Below are positions 1 through 10,926 of a DNA stretch of 64,000 bases, piece by piece. The position numbers and the translations under genes were made by a program. Position 1 is the first letter of the stretch; every line of letters begins with the position of its first letter. Source of the stretch: Neoarius graeffei (taxonomy: Eukaryota; Chordata; Actinopteri; Siluriformes; Ariidae); the NCBI RefSeq assembly GCF_027579695.1, contig NC_083574.1, positions 41,408,559 through 41,472,558 on the forward strand, written 5' to 3'. A model generated the notes under the pieces. It was not told the DNA's origin. It did no database searches and saw nothing but the letters and a program-made list of their open reading frames with translations.

Positions 1-210
1 GTAACAGTTCAAAGAGGTGGTGGCTGGGGTGGGTGAAGTCCTTGATGTAGTTCTGCTGAGGTAGCGTGAGGTGGGTGGGCAGAGTGTGGAGCGGGCAGCC
101 TGTTATTTCCCCTACTGACTTCACCACTTTCTGGAGCGCTTTCTTATCTGCAGCAGAGCAGCCTGCATCCCACACTGTTATGCAGTAGGTTAGTAGGCTC
201 TCTGTGCTCA
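1..210 (-). mobile_element. LINE fragment (L2/Rex1-type), C-terminal RT region
   Basis: The reverse strand reads as the distal end of a non-LTR reverse transcriptase: ESLLTYCITVWDAGCSAADK, then KALQKVVKSVGEITG, then a DFTHPSHHLFEL-like end. This block order is typical of L2/CR1/Rex1-type LINEs. It runs off the left edge of the window. No endonuclease or catalytic RT core is visible. Clade assignment is from memory. Confidence 0.6.
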
Positions 211-618
211 CCCGGTACCCTCTGGAAGTCACTTGTGATGGTGTGACTGTAGCTTAATCCAATGTCAGCGAAGTCTTGTTGACTGTAAACACAGTTTGGA
301 AACACACAATTATGACTGTAAACAGGAACAAACAGAAAAAAAAAACCCACACCAAACTAGAGAGCATAGAGCTGCTGCAGTCTCACATGCTGCCATCTTT
401 GGCTTTTTCTCACTAGTTTAGATTTAAATTGTTTCAATAAAGTCTTTTGTAACATTTCTTAGTTCACTAAAATTCAGATTTTTCAATGATAGCATTTTAA
501 AATGGGTCATTTAAACAAAAACACAAGGTTAATGATTGATTAATTAAGGTGAATGATTTGTGTTGCATAGTTAACAGTAAATATTACTACAGTATGATGG
601 GTAATACTTAATTTTTAG
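211..618. other. Intronic stretch, no feature seen
   Basis: AT-rich intron sequence upstream of the first visible parp12 exon, with a short A-run near 330-345. It ends in a pyrimidine-rich splice acceptor (AATTTTTAG at 610-618). No coding or repeat signal was recognised. Confidence 0.5.
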
Positions 619-703
619 TGATGCTCCAGAAACCTCCGGCTCTTCCTCTGTGGATATTCCTGGTCACTGGGATAAATCAGCTCTGCCCAGCTTCTCTTAC
701 AAG
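619..703 (+). CDS. parp12: parp12 exon (start of catalytic domain)
   Basis: Acceptor TTTTTAG at 612-618; donor AAG|GTACTA after 703. It encodes DAPETSGSSSVDIPGHWDK and then SALPSFSYK. The first base completes a codon from the previous, unseen exon, and it ends in phase 0. Confidence 0.85.
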
Positions 704-3700
704 GTACTAAACTCACTCATACACTGCCCATTAATTAAGCACATTCAGAGTGTACAGACATTTATAGAGCAGTTTCATATTGAGAAAAAGTGCCTTGTGC
801 CTGCCAGGTACATTAACTCTGTTGGTATAACCATTCACTTGTAAAATGATGAAAACACACACTAATACTAGGCATATCAGACGCTCGCTAGCCGTGCTGT
901 GAAAATTCTGCATGCAGACGCTCGTCTAAGTTTCCAAATCTGTCATTGCTTAACTCTTGAATATTTTCTATTGTGAATACTCTCATTAAAAATCTTATAA
1001 TCTTTGCTTTCCAAAGAAATTTACCTCGTTAAGATCTGTTCAGTACTTTGGGAATAACGGCAGGTTGAAGTTGGTACAACAGAGTTCACTCTCTGCTCGT
1101 GGGAAAGTTTTGAGTCACGGGAAAGCGGTCAGACTCTCTCTTCTGATCGGTTTCCGACTGGATTGCTCGTGAATATCAATCAGATAACTTTTATAGGGAT
1201 GTTCTCTCACTGTTTCTGATGAAGTATTCAGCAAAATTTTCCGTCAGCTAGTTTTGATGTTATGATTCACAGGAGATTTTGAAGTGAGTTTTCATAGCTT
1301 TACCTACTTATTTTTTCAAATCACGACTGATTCATGGAAATAAATAACTATTTTAGGATATAACTATAGTTTTTGAGATCTTCGTGGTCGGAATGATTTT
1401 TTTTTTTTTTTAAACCCAGAAGTCAGAAACGCGAGTGTCAATTTCAGTTCAATTAATGGGAGTTGTTTATTGGATGTGGCTCACACAGTTTTTTTCAAGG
1501 GTCGCCTTGAAAGCTGTGAATATTATCATTAATATTCTTTAATATAAACACTAGTAGGCCCTACTTTTGAGAAATACAAATGCCTACAGAGCACAAAGAG
1601 GGGATTAGAAATAATCTTTTATTACTTTTTTTATAGAGTGTACCAATTTAATGTTTACCTAATTAGCATAATTAATACTAATTAAATGCTAATTTGCATC
1701 ATTTGTTTTTACTACTTTTTCAAACTTCGTATTCACTATACAACCATCTATGTACCTGCCAATTTCCATGTAAATATCTTGAAAAATAAAAAAAAAAGTT
1801 AAGAAAAAACATTTGATCTCATTGGTTAATGAGGCCCATTTTGGACCATGTGATCCTCATACAGAATATTACAGCAGTTTTCTAAAAATCAAGCCGTTTT
1901 TCAATCTTTGATTTGTAATATCTTAAGAACGGATAAATGCATTTTAATTCTGTAAAAAGTATGTTCTGCATTCAATTCTGAATTCAACGAGACCAGTTTC
2001 AAGCAGTTTGGATTGAATTTGAATTTTTACCTGATATGCCTACTAACTAAAGACTTAAACATTTCTGCTAGTTACAGAGAAATTAGAGTACTGGTTAGAA
2101 AGATAGTTTCACTATATTAAACAGAATGATAATTAACAAAGCATGTCCCTTCAGATTGTTCTTCTGTCAAAGTCTGCACATGATTATAAAAGTGTATCCA
2201 CACTGTTCCAACGGACGATGTCCTCAAGCACCATCCACAGCATCAAGAGAGTGCAAAATCCTTCGCTCTGGAGAGTTTTTCAGTGGTACGTGCATTTTTA
2301 ATTCTGGTACTATGGTCACTGAGTTACAAACTCGCCTACTGGGTATTAGTTTTAACTGCTTTGAATGAATTATTATTAATTTTTTTCCAGGCAAAAAGAA
2401 CAGATGAAAAAGAGGAACGGAGGGGGGGCTATAGATGAGCGCTACCTCTTCCATGGTACAGATAAGTCTCTAATAGACGCCATCTGTGAGCAAAACTTTG
2501 ACTGGAGGGTTTGTGGTGTCCATGGATCACTTTATGGCAAAGGTAGCGTACAATTTTAATGGTTATTGTGTGTCAAAAATTCACCTGTATCGTATATCAC
2601 CATGGCATTGACTTCTCAATTGGTCAGGTTTTTTTTTTAAAATAAATAAAAGCAACTCTGACAGTCATTCTGGCTGCAAGGCACATCACAAGTTGATATT
2701 AAAGTGCATGTTCGAATGCATTATCATTTCTACAGTAAAAGCTAACTGACTGGAACACGTATGGCAGACACGCCACATAATCTAAGCTTTGTTGATAGGA
2801 ACATTGACAAGAAAAAGCATTTTGTTGATTTAACTTTTATAGTCAGAGGTGAAGCTTTACGTTTTCTGCCAAGGGAAGGTCGAAGGATGGAGGATTTTTA
2901 TCCCCCGCTGGCCAAAAGGCCTGAAGGGGGAATATATCATGGCAATTTCTTTCCTTCTTTCTGTCCGTCCGTCCGTCGCTCCCTCCCTCGAAGGGTACTC
3001 ACCTTCTGAAATCAACTCCTTTCACAATTTTTGATGGAATTTCACGAAACTTGGTAGGATTCTTTGTTATACGTTGGTACTATGCATATTGTAATTTCGT
3101 TAAATTCGGTCACATTTTACCAGAGTTACAGCCCTTGATTAACAAAATTACACTTTGACAATTTCATGAGAGTGTGTTTTCCTTCTGAACTCAACTCCTC
3201 TCTCAATTTTTGGAGGAATTTCACCAAACTTGTCAAAAATAATTGTTATGTGTCATTAGTACACATACTCTTATTTTGTTCAATTCGGTCGCATTTTACC
3301 AGAGTTGTGGCCCTTGATTAACAACCTTGTACTTTCATAATTTCATGAAGGTGTGCTCACCTTCTGATATCAGCTCCTCTCACAATTTTTAGACGAATTT
3401 CTCAAAGCTTGGCAAAAGGCCTTGTTATATGACTGTAATACACATATTGCGATTTAATTTCGTTTGTGAAAATTTTACCAGTTTTGACCCTTAATTAAAT
3501 AACTTGTACTTTGACAATTTCATGAGGGTGTACGTTATTCTGAAATCAACTCCGCTCATAATTTGTGGAGAAATTTCACCAAACTTGGCAAAAGGCTTTG
3601 TTATATGACAGTTAAACGCATATTGAAAATTCGTTTAATTCAGGCAAATTTTACCAGAGTTATGCCCTTGATTACTAACAAACCTGTACTTTAGTAGTTT

Positions 3701-4546
3701 CATCAAGGTGTGCTTGCTTTCTGAAATCAACTTCCCTCACAATTTTTGGAGGAATTCCATGTAATTTGGCAAAAAGTTTTTAATCACCCACTGGCCGAAA
3801 GGTGTGTGAGAGCCCCTTGATGCTGCCCCAACCACTAAAAATGTGGTAGTGGCCTAGTGGTTAGCGTGTCCGCCTCTCAATCGGTAGATCGTGAGTTCTA
3901 CTCACGGTCGGGTCATACCAAAGACCATCATAAAAATGGTACCTACTGCCGTCTGGCAAGGCACGCTGCAATACAGATGCAAGTGGGGAGTCAAACTCTC
4001 GCGGTTACCAGAGGATTAGCCCCTCCACTGTAACCCTAGCTATGTAATAGGTGAGAGGCCGAGGGCTACGGAAATGGAGATTGGTGCTGCCCTATGCTCC
4101 ACATGGCGTGGGTTTGATTTGACTGGCCGAAAGGCCTGAAAGGGGATTATGTCGTGGCGATGTCCATCCCGGGAAGGGTACTCACCTTGTACATTGTACA
4201 TTTAAAAAAAATTCCTTTGAAAAAAAAGTTTGTTTCTTACATAGTGTCTTCCCCATCATACTGTAACACATTTTTTTTATTCTTCTTTATAGGAAGTTAC
4301 TTTGCCAGAGATGCCAAGTACTCAGATAAATACGCTAAATCCAAAGTTGGTCCCAAGATGATGTTTGTTGCACTTGTCCTTGTTGGAGAATTTACAAAAG
4401 GATCCAGTAGTTTTCTCCGACCTCCACAGAAGACACAGAAGGCAGGGTTTTATGACAGCTGTGTGGACAATGAACAGAACCCGGCTATTTTTGTCATCTT
4501 TGAGAAGTATCAGATCTATCCTGAGTACATCATTGAATACTCTTAA
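619..4546 (+). CDS. parp12: PARP12-like mono-ADP-ribosyltransferase, last four exons
   Basis: The 3' end of a gene encoding a PARP-family catalytic domain, which transfers single ADP-ribose units from NAD+ to proteins. Exons are 619-703, 2155-2285, 2391-2542 and 4293-4546, and all junctions keep frame and have GT-AG ends. The spliced product contains HWDKSALPSFSYK, LFQRTMSSSTIHSIKRVQN, YLFHGTDKSLIDAICEQNFD, GSYFARDAKYSDKYA and NPAIFVIFEKYQIYPEYIIE. The first two triad residues are visible: His in LFHGT and Tyr in SYFAR. The third position is hydrophobic by alignment with PARP12, as in mono-ADP-ribosylating members. The zinc-finger and WWE parts would lie upstream of the window. Convergent tbxas1 supports PARP12 over PARP11 or ZC3HAV1. 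Introns carry several transposons. Confidence 0.88.
869..2041 (+). mobile_element. Non-autonomous hAT-like element, copy A, in parp12 intron
   Basis: Ends are AGGCATATCAG and CTGATATGCCT. A second copy in reverse orientation lies at 23736-24966. That copy has a clean 8-bp duplication (ACTGTTAA on both sides), which points to the hAT superfamily. Here the flanks are ACTAATAC and ACTAACTA, an imperfect match. There is no ORF, and the body is AT-rich with a T-run near 1398. Confidence 0.65.
2155..2285 (+). CDS. parp12: parp12 exon (catalytic domain)
   Basis: Acceptor CCCTTCAG at 2147-2154; donor TG|GTACGT after 2285. It encodes IVLLSKSAHDYKSVSTLFQ and then RTMSSSTIHSIKRVQNPSLW. It starts in phase 0 and splits a Trp codon at its end (TG|G), which the next exon completes. 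Confidence 0.87.
2391..2542 (+). CDS. parp12: parp12 exon with the catalytic His
   Basis: Acceptor TTTTTTCCAG at 2381-2390; donor AAG|GTAGCG after 2542. It encodes QKEQMKKRNGGGAIDERYLF and continues HGTDKSLIDAICEQNFDWRV. The NAD-binding His is the CAT at 2452-2454. It ends with one base of the Gly codon that exon 4293 completes. Confidence 0.88.
2870..4190 (+). repeat. Hairpin-headed periodic repeat array (family 1) in parp12 intron
   Basis: A GC-rich hairpin (CCCCCGCTGGCCAAAAGGCC, 2911-2930) is followed by a run of GTCC units. After it come four or five diverged units of about 179 bp, each with a block like CTTCTGAAATCAACTCC (near 3003, 3181, 3361, 3537, 3717) and a block like CAGAGTTACAGCCCTTGATT. 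A second hairpin head starts near 3780 and is interrupted by a SINE. No ORF follows the period. A reverse-strand relative is at 20405-21630. Confidence 0.7.
3803..4121 (+). mobile_element. tRNA-derived SINE, short form lacking the 5S module
   Basis: The tRNA-like head has box A (TGGCCTAGTGGTTAGCG) and a box B-like GTGAGTTCTACTC. It ends GGCGTGGGTTTGATTTGA. Perfect 13-bp duplications ACTGGCCGAAAGG flank it (3790-3802 and 4122-4134), so it inserted into the hairpin of the surrounding array. It is the same family as 25665-26019 and 47642-47932. Confidence 0.8.
4293..4546 (+). CDS. parp12: parp12 terminal exon
   Basis: Acceptor CTTCTTTATAG at 4282-4292. It encodes SYFARDAKYSDKYAKSKVGP and later FLRPPQKTQKAGFYDSCVDN and PAIFVIFEKYQIYPEYIIEY, then Ser and the TAA stop at 4544-4546. 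The reading frame also stays open upstream to 4154, but that part is intron: the splice joins GGCAAAG|GAAGTTAC and keeps the conserved Gly-Ser-Tyr. No clear AATAAA was seen in the next few hundred bases. Confidence 0.9.
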
Positions 4547-4659
4547 GATCCAGATATGTGCATAGACTGTGAAGAATGTGGTTCACAATGTCTTAAGTAC
4601 TTTGTTTTTAGAGTTTTACTGCTAAAAACTGGGGTGAGATATTGTTTTTGGTCAAGTTT

Positions 4660-4815
4660 CTTTGTTTGTGTTTATTTGTTGTTGTTTTTTTTTGTTAGCA
4701 ACATTACGGGAAAACGTCTGGACCAATCTACATGAAACTTTCAGGATAGATGGGCATTAGTCTCAAATAGAACCTTCATTTTGAGGCTCATCGAGTCAAG
4801 GTCACGGTGACCAAA
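4660..4815 (+). repeat. Single unit of a GTTT-headed array family
   Basis: A T/G-rich GTTT-type run is followed by TTAGCAACATTACGGGAAAA, an ATGAAACTTTCAGGAT block, and AAGGTCACGGTGACC. This resembles the larger array at 22125-22620 in architecture (homopolymeric head, then ACTC...GATTTTGATGAAA-like unit). Classification is uncertain. Confidence 0.4.
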
Positions 4816-5212
4816 AAGTTAATTAATTAATTAATGCTCTGAGCTCAAACTGCAGGAGCGCTGCCTTGGAAAGACTCCTCCCACAAGCATGCTGATTGGA
4901 TCACGACCTGCCTTATTTGCACACTTTGTGCTGTCATTGGATGGTTTCTTAGTTCGTTTACACACGCAAAGGAAGTGGTTTTGGCCACGCCCACTTTTAA
5001 ACCCCATTGATAAAAACTTCCCCATTCTGTTGATTTTATTATTATTAGCTCGCCCGCTAAGGACTAGACTAAAGAAATTGCTTTCAAGACATGTTTACGC
5101 TTATTACAGCAGACCTCTCAATAGTAGCCGGTCAGCGGCGGCAAATCACAGTCTGTAGTAGGATTTGCCACCGTCTATTTTTCACTGAGTAGCAAAAAAT
5201 ATTTTTGTTTAC
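4816..5212. other. Post-parp12 stretch, no feature recognised
   Basis: Begins with a short (TTAA)n run. Mixed-composition sequence with a CCACGCCCAC motif near 4986, but no coding exon, RNA gene or classifiable repeat. Confidence 0.35.
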
Positions 5213-5223
5213 ATAACTGTACA

Positions 5224-5596
5224 GGGCAGCACGGTGGTGTAGTGGTTAGCGCTGACGCCTCACAGCAAGAAGGTCTGGGTTCGAGCCCCGTGGCCGGCGA
5301 GGGCCTTTCTGTGCGGAGTTTGCATGTTCTCCCCGTGTCCGCGTGGGTTTCCTCCGGGTGCTCCGGTTTCCCCCACAGTCCAAAGACATGCAGGTTAGGT
5401 TAACTGGTGACTCTAAACTGAGCGTAGGTGTGAATGTGAGTGTGAATGGTTGTCTGTGTCTATGTGTCAGCCCTGTGATGACCTGGCGACTTGTCCAGGG
5501 TGTACCCCGCCTTTCGCCCGTAGTCAGCTGGGATAGGCTCCAGCTTGCCTGCGACCCTGTAGAACAGGATAAAGCGGCTAGAGATAATCAGATGAG
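5224..5596 (+). mobile_element. DANA-like tRNA-derived SINE, full length
   Basis: tRNA-like head GGTGGTGTAGTGGTTAGCGC with box B GGTTCGAGCCC, then a conserved body and a tail ending GATAATCAGATGAG. An 11-bp duplication ATAACTGTACA flanks it (5213-5223, 5597-5607). The open frame inside it is a shadow of the SINE consensus, not a gene. Confidence 0.88.
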
Positions 5597-5607
5597 ATAA
5601 CTGTACA

Positions 5608-6407
5608 AAACTGAGCAGCTTGCGATGTGAAACTAAGTTTCATTCAACTAAATAATGGCCAGGGTTCCTGTTGGTGCTCGTCACATTTGTCGCTGACGAA
5701 CATAATCCATCTGTGACGAAGAGAAAATTACTAGCAGTCGTCACAGTGATGAATGTGCGTCATCATTATCATAAGTCATCTTTTATAGTAATCCCTCCGT
5801 TTACTGAAATCCAACCCCAGTGAAGAGACTTTGGGAAGTCAGAGTGTAAACAATGAGCGCGTGCTTGTGATCAATAAAAATCGACTACACATAATGACCA
5901 CATGAGTGCCAAGCTTTTGACCAATCACAGTGTGTCTTAATTGGCCTGGTGTGGAGGTGTAATCATCTCTGTGTGAACCAAACAATGGTGCTGTCTAAAC
6001 TGGGGACTTTTTTTTTTGATCGAGATTCTTCCAGCACTGAAGATGATTTTAAGGGCCGAAATAGCCATGGGGGAGGCACAATTAGGGCCCTGACCGTCCC
6101 CGAGCACAGCGGGCAGCGTCAGTAATACAGGGGTCGGAAAAAAAATAAAACAAAAAACAATTAACAATTTTTTTTAAAGGCAGTTGGACTCAGTCAAAAC
6201 CAACCAGAATATTTGGTGAGCCCAATGGTCAAGTCCAAGACAATAGAAAAAACGTCTTGAGACTGGGCTCAAGTCCAAGACTACATCTGAGTATTACAGC
6301 CCTACTATTGATGTGTCTCACTACTGATGCATTTTCAACATCTGTCATATAAGATTTAATTCAATTTCAAGGGCGCATTTCTTACTGTCAGTTTTTCTAC
6401 TTACATA
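5608..6407. other. Intergenic, old repeat debris
   Basis: No gene seen. Contains a CTCGTCACATTTGTCGCTG stretch with inverted echoes, a T-run at about 6009 and a GGACTC/AAGTCCAAGAC-rich block at 6180-6300. The last resembles ends of a degenerate non-autonomous element like that at 32070-32552. Confidence 0.35.
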
Positions 6408-6532
6408 CAGTGGTGCTTGAAAATTGGTGAACCCTTTAGAATTGTCTATATTTCCACGTAAATATGACTTAAAATATCAACACGTCATAAAAGTAGATAA
6501 AGAAACTTTTAAGCAAACTTAAAACACCACTG
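6408..6532 (+). mobile_element. Short Tc1/mariner-type MITE
   Basis: A 125-bp element with ends CAGTGGTG and CACCACTG flanked by TA on both sides (6406-6407, 6533-6534). The left part reads CTTGAAAATTGGTGAACCCT, a common teleost Tc1-family terminal sequence. No ORF. Confidence 0.6.
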
Positions 6533-6968
6533 TACAATATGTCAGGCAACCAGTCCAGGCTAGACTACTGAAAGCATTTCTAGTTTTTAATAGAATCATT
6601 AGGTGACTCATTTTGGATTTTTCGGATCACGGATCCGCCGACGGCAGTTAAATACTACCGCTGAAAAAATAAAGTCTGTGTGTATTTTTATTTGAACTGA
6701 CGAAACGTACAAAAAGAAATGAGAAACTTTTTGGGTCACATATTTTTCTTGTAACAACATTGTATCCCCAGTACTAGACCCTATTTGTCACAAATAAAAA
6801 GGAAAAATTATAAATACAAATGACAACGTGTGTTGTGTATATATCCACTTCCGCCAAGTCAGAAAACGAAATTATTTAGCGTATTCACTTGAATGTTAGA
6901 TTCGAATGTTGTAAATTCTACGGGGTGATTTAAGACCGCTTTTCGACAGTATAAACCTGGTGCTGATC

Positions 6969-7280
6969 ATGGCTGATGCTGACAGCATGGCTTCCGAGCC
7001 ATCGACTCAACTCTATGTAAGCATAACATGTGGTAAACAAAAATCTTTTCATTGTCTCACCGACCAAGACGTGGGTGATTTCGTCTCTCAAGCGTTGAAG
7101 ATAAAGAATGAAAAGATCAAAACGATCTTTGGTTCACAGAAAGAAGGTAGCGATTTAACCAGGGCCATGCTGAACATGCTTGCAGTAACGTTAGTTCGAG
7201 ATTTTAGCTGCAGGTATCTGACTGTAGAATTAGAAGAGGAAGGTGCCGGAGAGAGTCCTATGAAACCGAGTATCACGAAG
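6969..7280 (+). CDS. Unrecognised candidate first exon
   Basis: ATG at 6969 opens a frame of about 104 codons (MADADSMASEPSTQLYVSIT, later DVGDFVSQALKIKNEKIKTI and FSCRYLTVELEEEG). A plausible donor AAG|GTATCA follows 7280. Composition looks like coding sequence, not a known repeat. I do not recognise the product; it could be a host gene exon or the start of a mobile-element protein. The nearest continuation is the open stretch at 8047-8268. Confidence 0.3.
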
Positions 7281-8046
7281 GTATCAACCCTTGTTGTGCT
7301 AATGAGAGCTCAACGGTCATTTGACCACACCCCTTCAGAGAAGTAAGTACTGGAATACTAGTCCAGTTTTATATTAGAACACACACACACACACACTTGT
7401 TGTGTGCCTACTTAGGATTTGCGCAATCTTAAGAATTGTCATTGGGAATGCCAGGCTAGCACTAGGATTTCAAATTGATTAACCACATTACAGTAAATCA
7501 AAAGAAGAAATATATTTTTGGCTAATTTGTATTATATCTTTCAAGATTTTCTTTAAGTGGCTGATGGCTAGTGAAAGCCTCATGAGCATATGTATGGTAC
7601 TTGTACAGGTATACATTGATGGTGTATAGAAAAATAGCTCTGATATATGTGGATCAATGTTTTTGAGATCATACAAGTACATGTATCTGTGGTACAAAAT
7701 ATCTCTCTTGCTGTGTGATTTTAAGAAATGTTGAAAATGATTTTTTGAAGGTGTTTGTTTAAAAAATATAAATATACTATTCATGATAAATATTGATATG
7801 TAAGAAAACAGAAATTGGACAATATTTTTCATATTTTAAATGTTCATGATAAATATAACTGCAGTGAATGTCTTTTATATACGAGTCTCTTGAATTTAAA
7901 TTATTTTATCATCTTAATCCGACATTGAAATTTTGCCAAAAGAAAAAATAGACAAGGACACTTTTATTTTTATTTCAACCGACATTATCAGAAATGTGTT
8001 GAAAAAATCTGTGAACCTAAAAATAAAAAACAGGCGGCCTTAAGTG
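7281..8046. other. Possible intron, no feature
   Basis: AT-rich, with an (AC)n run at about 7380-7396 and no recognised element. It would be intron 1 if the flanking candidate exons belong together. Confidence 0.35.
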
Positions 8047-8268
8047 TAGTGAGTCATAACCTGATTGAGGCTCCAGGTTGGTCTGGTATTACTGGTCTGA
8101 CTCAGTGCTCGTCAGCTCATGAAATTTCTAAATTTACCAACAAGACATTGCACTCAAATTTTAAAGAGGCTGCTAAGCATGAGAAAAGGACAAGAAATGT
8201 GGTAGGGAAGAGCAGGGAGACTTGGGACAAGTTTTCAGCTTTAGTAGATTGCGTGAAATTCTTTACAG
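8047..8268 (+). CDS. Unrecognised candidate exon, downstream partner of 6969-7280
   Basis: An open frame follows a TGTAG acceptor-like site: SHNLIEAPGWSGITGLTQCS, later FTNKTLHSNFKEAAKHEKRT. It ends at a donor-like ACAG|GTAACA. The distal third overlaps the 25-bp terminal repeat of the element starting at 8205, so that part may be transposon-derived. No family recognised. Confidence 0.25.
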
Positions 8269-9176
8269 GTAACATCACGTTCATGTTGCATTAAGGAGTA
8301 TTTACTATGCCCTGGTATCACATTAGTTTCTTAGCTTGTCACATATACTGGCCTTCAGGCTTCACGTTTTCTGTCATTATTTTTTTGCAGGGAGACATGA
8401 GACATTGAGGGGAGACGTGGGGCATTATGTTGGGAGACTTGGGACAAAAATAAAATACCTAGATTAATCCTACAGGTTTAAGTTTTATTTATTATCAAAA
8501 CTTGTAACACATGAACTGTATGAACTTTATGGTACAGCGATAGAAAAATGTCAGCTTACCCAAAACCTGACTCAACAAAACAGTTCCATTGTCAAGAAGG
8601 AATGAAATACACTTAATCTTCATGTAGGTACACACTCACATTTTTAACAAAAAATGTAAACTTTTTATATTTGTAAACCACAAGAAAAACCTGTAACATG
8701 AACTGTCCCAAATCTCCCCATCTGGCCATTTTGAAAAAAAAAATCCTTAAATGTTTTTTCCCCCTCAAATTTAAGTTTAATAAATAATACTATATATGGT
8801 AACTCTAGGCTATGTACTTGAATTCCAAACAAGTCCCGAATTCACCAAGGTACATTACACCAGTGTTTCTCAACCACTGGGCCAAGAAGCGCCATCTAGT
8901 GGGCCACAATTTTTTTTAAAGTGTGAAGCCAAACACTAAATCGTTCAGGATGTCATATACCCCTTTTCCGCCAAATCAGTTCCGGGGCTGGTGCTAGTTC
9001 ACAACTCGTTTAACTTGTGAGCCAGCTGAGAACATGTCCCAAATCCAGTAGCTGGTTTGCTGTATGCTTTTCAAGTGGAATAATTTTCTGTGGGGAAATT
9101 AAGAATAACAAACCTTTATTTTTGTCACATTCCTCCTCTACATTTAACCTGTGTGCGTGCACACACACACACAGTA

Positions 9177-10733
9177 CAGTGCTCATTGTAAATGAGTACA
9201 CCCCCTTTGAAAAGTAACATTTTAAACAATATCTCAATGAACACAATTTCCAAAATGTTGACAAGACAAAGTTTAATAGAACATCTGTTTAACTTGTAAC
9301 GTGAAAGTAAGGTTAATAAGATTACACATTTTTTCAGTTTTACTCAAATTAGGGTGGTGCAAAAATGAGTACACTCCACAACAAAAACTACTACATCTAG
9401 TACTTTTGTATGGCCTCCATGATTTTTAATGACAGCACCAAGTCTTCTAGGCATGGAATTAACAAGTTGGCGACATTTTGCAACATCAATCTTTTTCCAT
9501 TCTTCAACAATGACCTCTTTTAGTGACTGGATGGAGAGTGATGCTCAACTTGTCTCTTCAGAATTCCCACTGAATCACTTTCACCCTGTTCTTCAGAAAT
9601 CCAACAGTGGCCTTAGATGTGTGTTTAGTCATGTTGGAAAAGTGCACAATGATCAAGGGCACGGAGTGATGGTAGCATCTTCTCTTTCAGTATAGAGCAA
9701 TACATCTGTGAATGCATGACGCCATCAATGAAATGCAGCTCCCCGACACCAGCAGCACTCATGCAGCCCCACATAAGGACACTGCCACCACCATGTTTCA
9801 CTGTAGGCACCATGCATTTCTCTTTGTGTTCCTCACCTTTGCGACGCCATACAGTTTTGAAGCCATCAGTTCCAAAAACATTTATCTTGGTCTCATCACT
9901 CCAGAGTATAGAGTCCCAGTAGTCTTCATCTTTGTCAGCATGGGCCCTGGCAAACTCTAGGCGGGCTTTTTTGTGCCTGGGCTTTAGGAGAGGCTTCTTT
10001 CGTGGACGGCATCCATGCATGCCATTCCTCTGCAGTGTACGCCGGATTGTGTCACGGGAAATAGTCACCCCAGTTTGGCTTTCTACTTCTTTAGATAACT
10101 GCAGTGAACTTGCATGCCAATTTTCTTCAACCCTTCTCATCAGAAGACGCTCCTGTCGAAGTGTTAACTTCCGTGGACAATCTGGACGTCTCTGTGAGAT
10201 GGTTGCAGTTCCAGCTTTCTTAAAGTTTTGTACCACTTTTGTTACAGTATTCTGACTGATAAGTAAAGCTTTGCTGATCTTCTTGTAGCCTTCACCTTTG
10301 TGGTGTAAAGAAATTATTTTCTTTGGGGAATTCTGAAGAGACAAGTTGAGCATCACTCTCCATCCGGCATCCAGTCACTAAAAGAGGTCATTGTTGAAGA
10401 ATGGAAAAAGATTGATATTCCAAAATGTCGCTAACTTGTTCATTCCATGCCTAGAAGACTTGGTGCTGTCATTAAAAATCATGGAGGCCATACAAAGTAC
10501 TAGATGTAGTAGTTTTTGTTGTGGGGTGTACTCATTTTTGCACCACCCTAATTTGACTAAAACTGAAAAAAATGTGTAATCTAAGTTATATTATTAACCT
10601 TACTTTCACATTATAAGTTAAACAGATGTTATATTAAACTTTGTCTTGTCAACATTTTGGAAATTGTGTTCACTGAGATATTGTTTAAAATGTTACTTTT
10701 CAAAGGGGGTGCACTCATTTGCGCTGAGCACTG
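9177..10733 (-). mobile_element. Tc1-like transposon with about 410-bp inverted ends
   Basis: Ends CAGTGCTCA and TGAGCACTG flanked by TA (9175-9176, 10734-10735). The inverted repeats span about 9177-9585 and 10322-10733, far longer than the roughly 210 bp usual for this group. They include transposase C-terminal coding sequence on both sides. The 5' end therefore appears to be a flipped copy of the 3' end. Confidence 0.85.
9625..10356 (-). pseudogene. Tc1 transposase, chimeric N-terminus and broken C-terminus
   Basis: A DNA-cutting transposase of the Tc1/mariner DD34E type. The frame contains KIISLHHKGEGYKKISKALL (paired helix-turn-helix region), later ILWSDETKINVFGTDG with the first catalytic Asp, and LHFIDGVMHSQMYCSILKEK. 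The second Asp is in ALFQHD, immediately followed by a frameshift. The region that should hold the third acidic residue (Glu) is deleted near 9570-9580. The first dozen residues (MMLNLSLQNSPK) come from inverted 3'-end sequence, not a normal N-terminus. Non-functional. Confidence 0.85.
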
Positions 10734-10926
10734 TACGTGCATGCAGTGGGCAGAATAAATAAATGTTTGTGGGTAAATTTTATGGATCTGTGGTGCCTGC
10801 TGGAAGAGAAGAGCAGGGAGGATTGAGAATCGAGCAGCTGTGGTTTGTTTACACCCGATACTAAAGCTTGTAGCATCTTAGCAATTATCTCAAAGACGTA
10901 CAAAAAGCCCAGAAACTCCTATTTAC

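Noticed and set aside
2911..3790. CRISPR-like array
   Set aside because: Units are about 179 bp, diverged throughout and without constant short repeats and unique spacers; vertebrate context.
4154..4292. N-terminal extension of the last parp12 exon (frame open from 4154)
   Set aside because: The conserved protein starts at the splice acceptor at 4291-4292; upstream residues are translated intron and repeat.
5343..5600. Recurring frame reading MGFLRVLRFPPQSKDMQVRL in about ten places
   Set aside because: It is a shadow of the DANA-like SINE consensus, present wherever that SINE is and in whichever strand it lies; not a protein.
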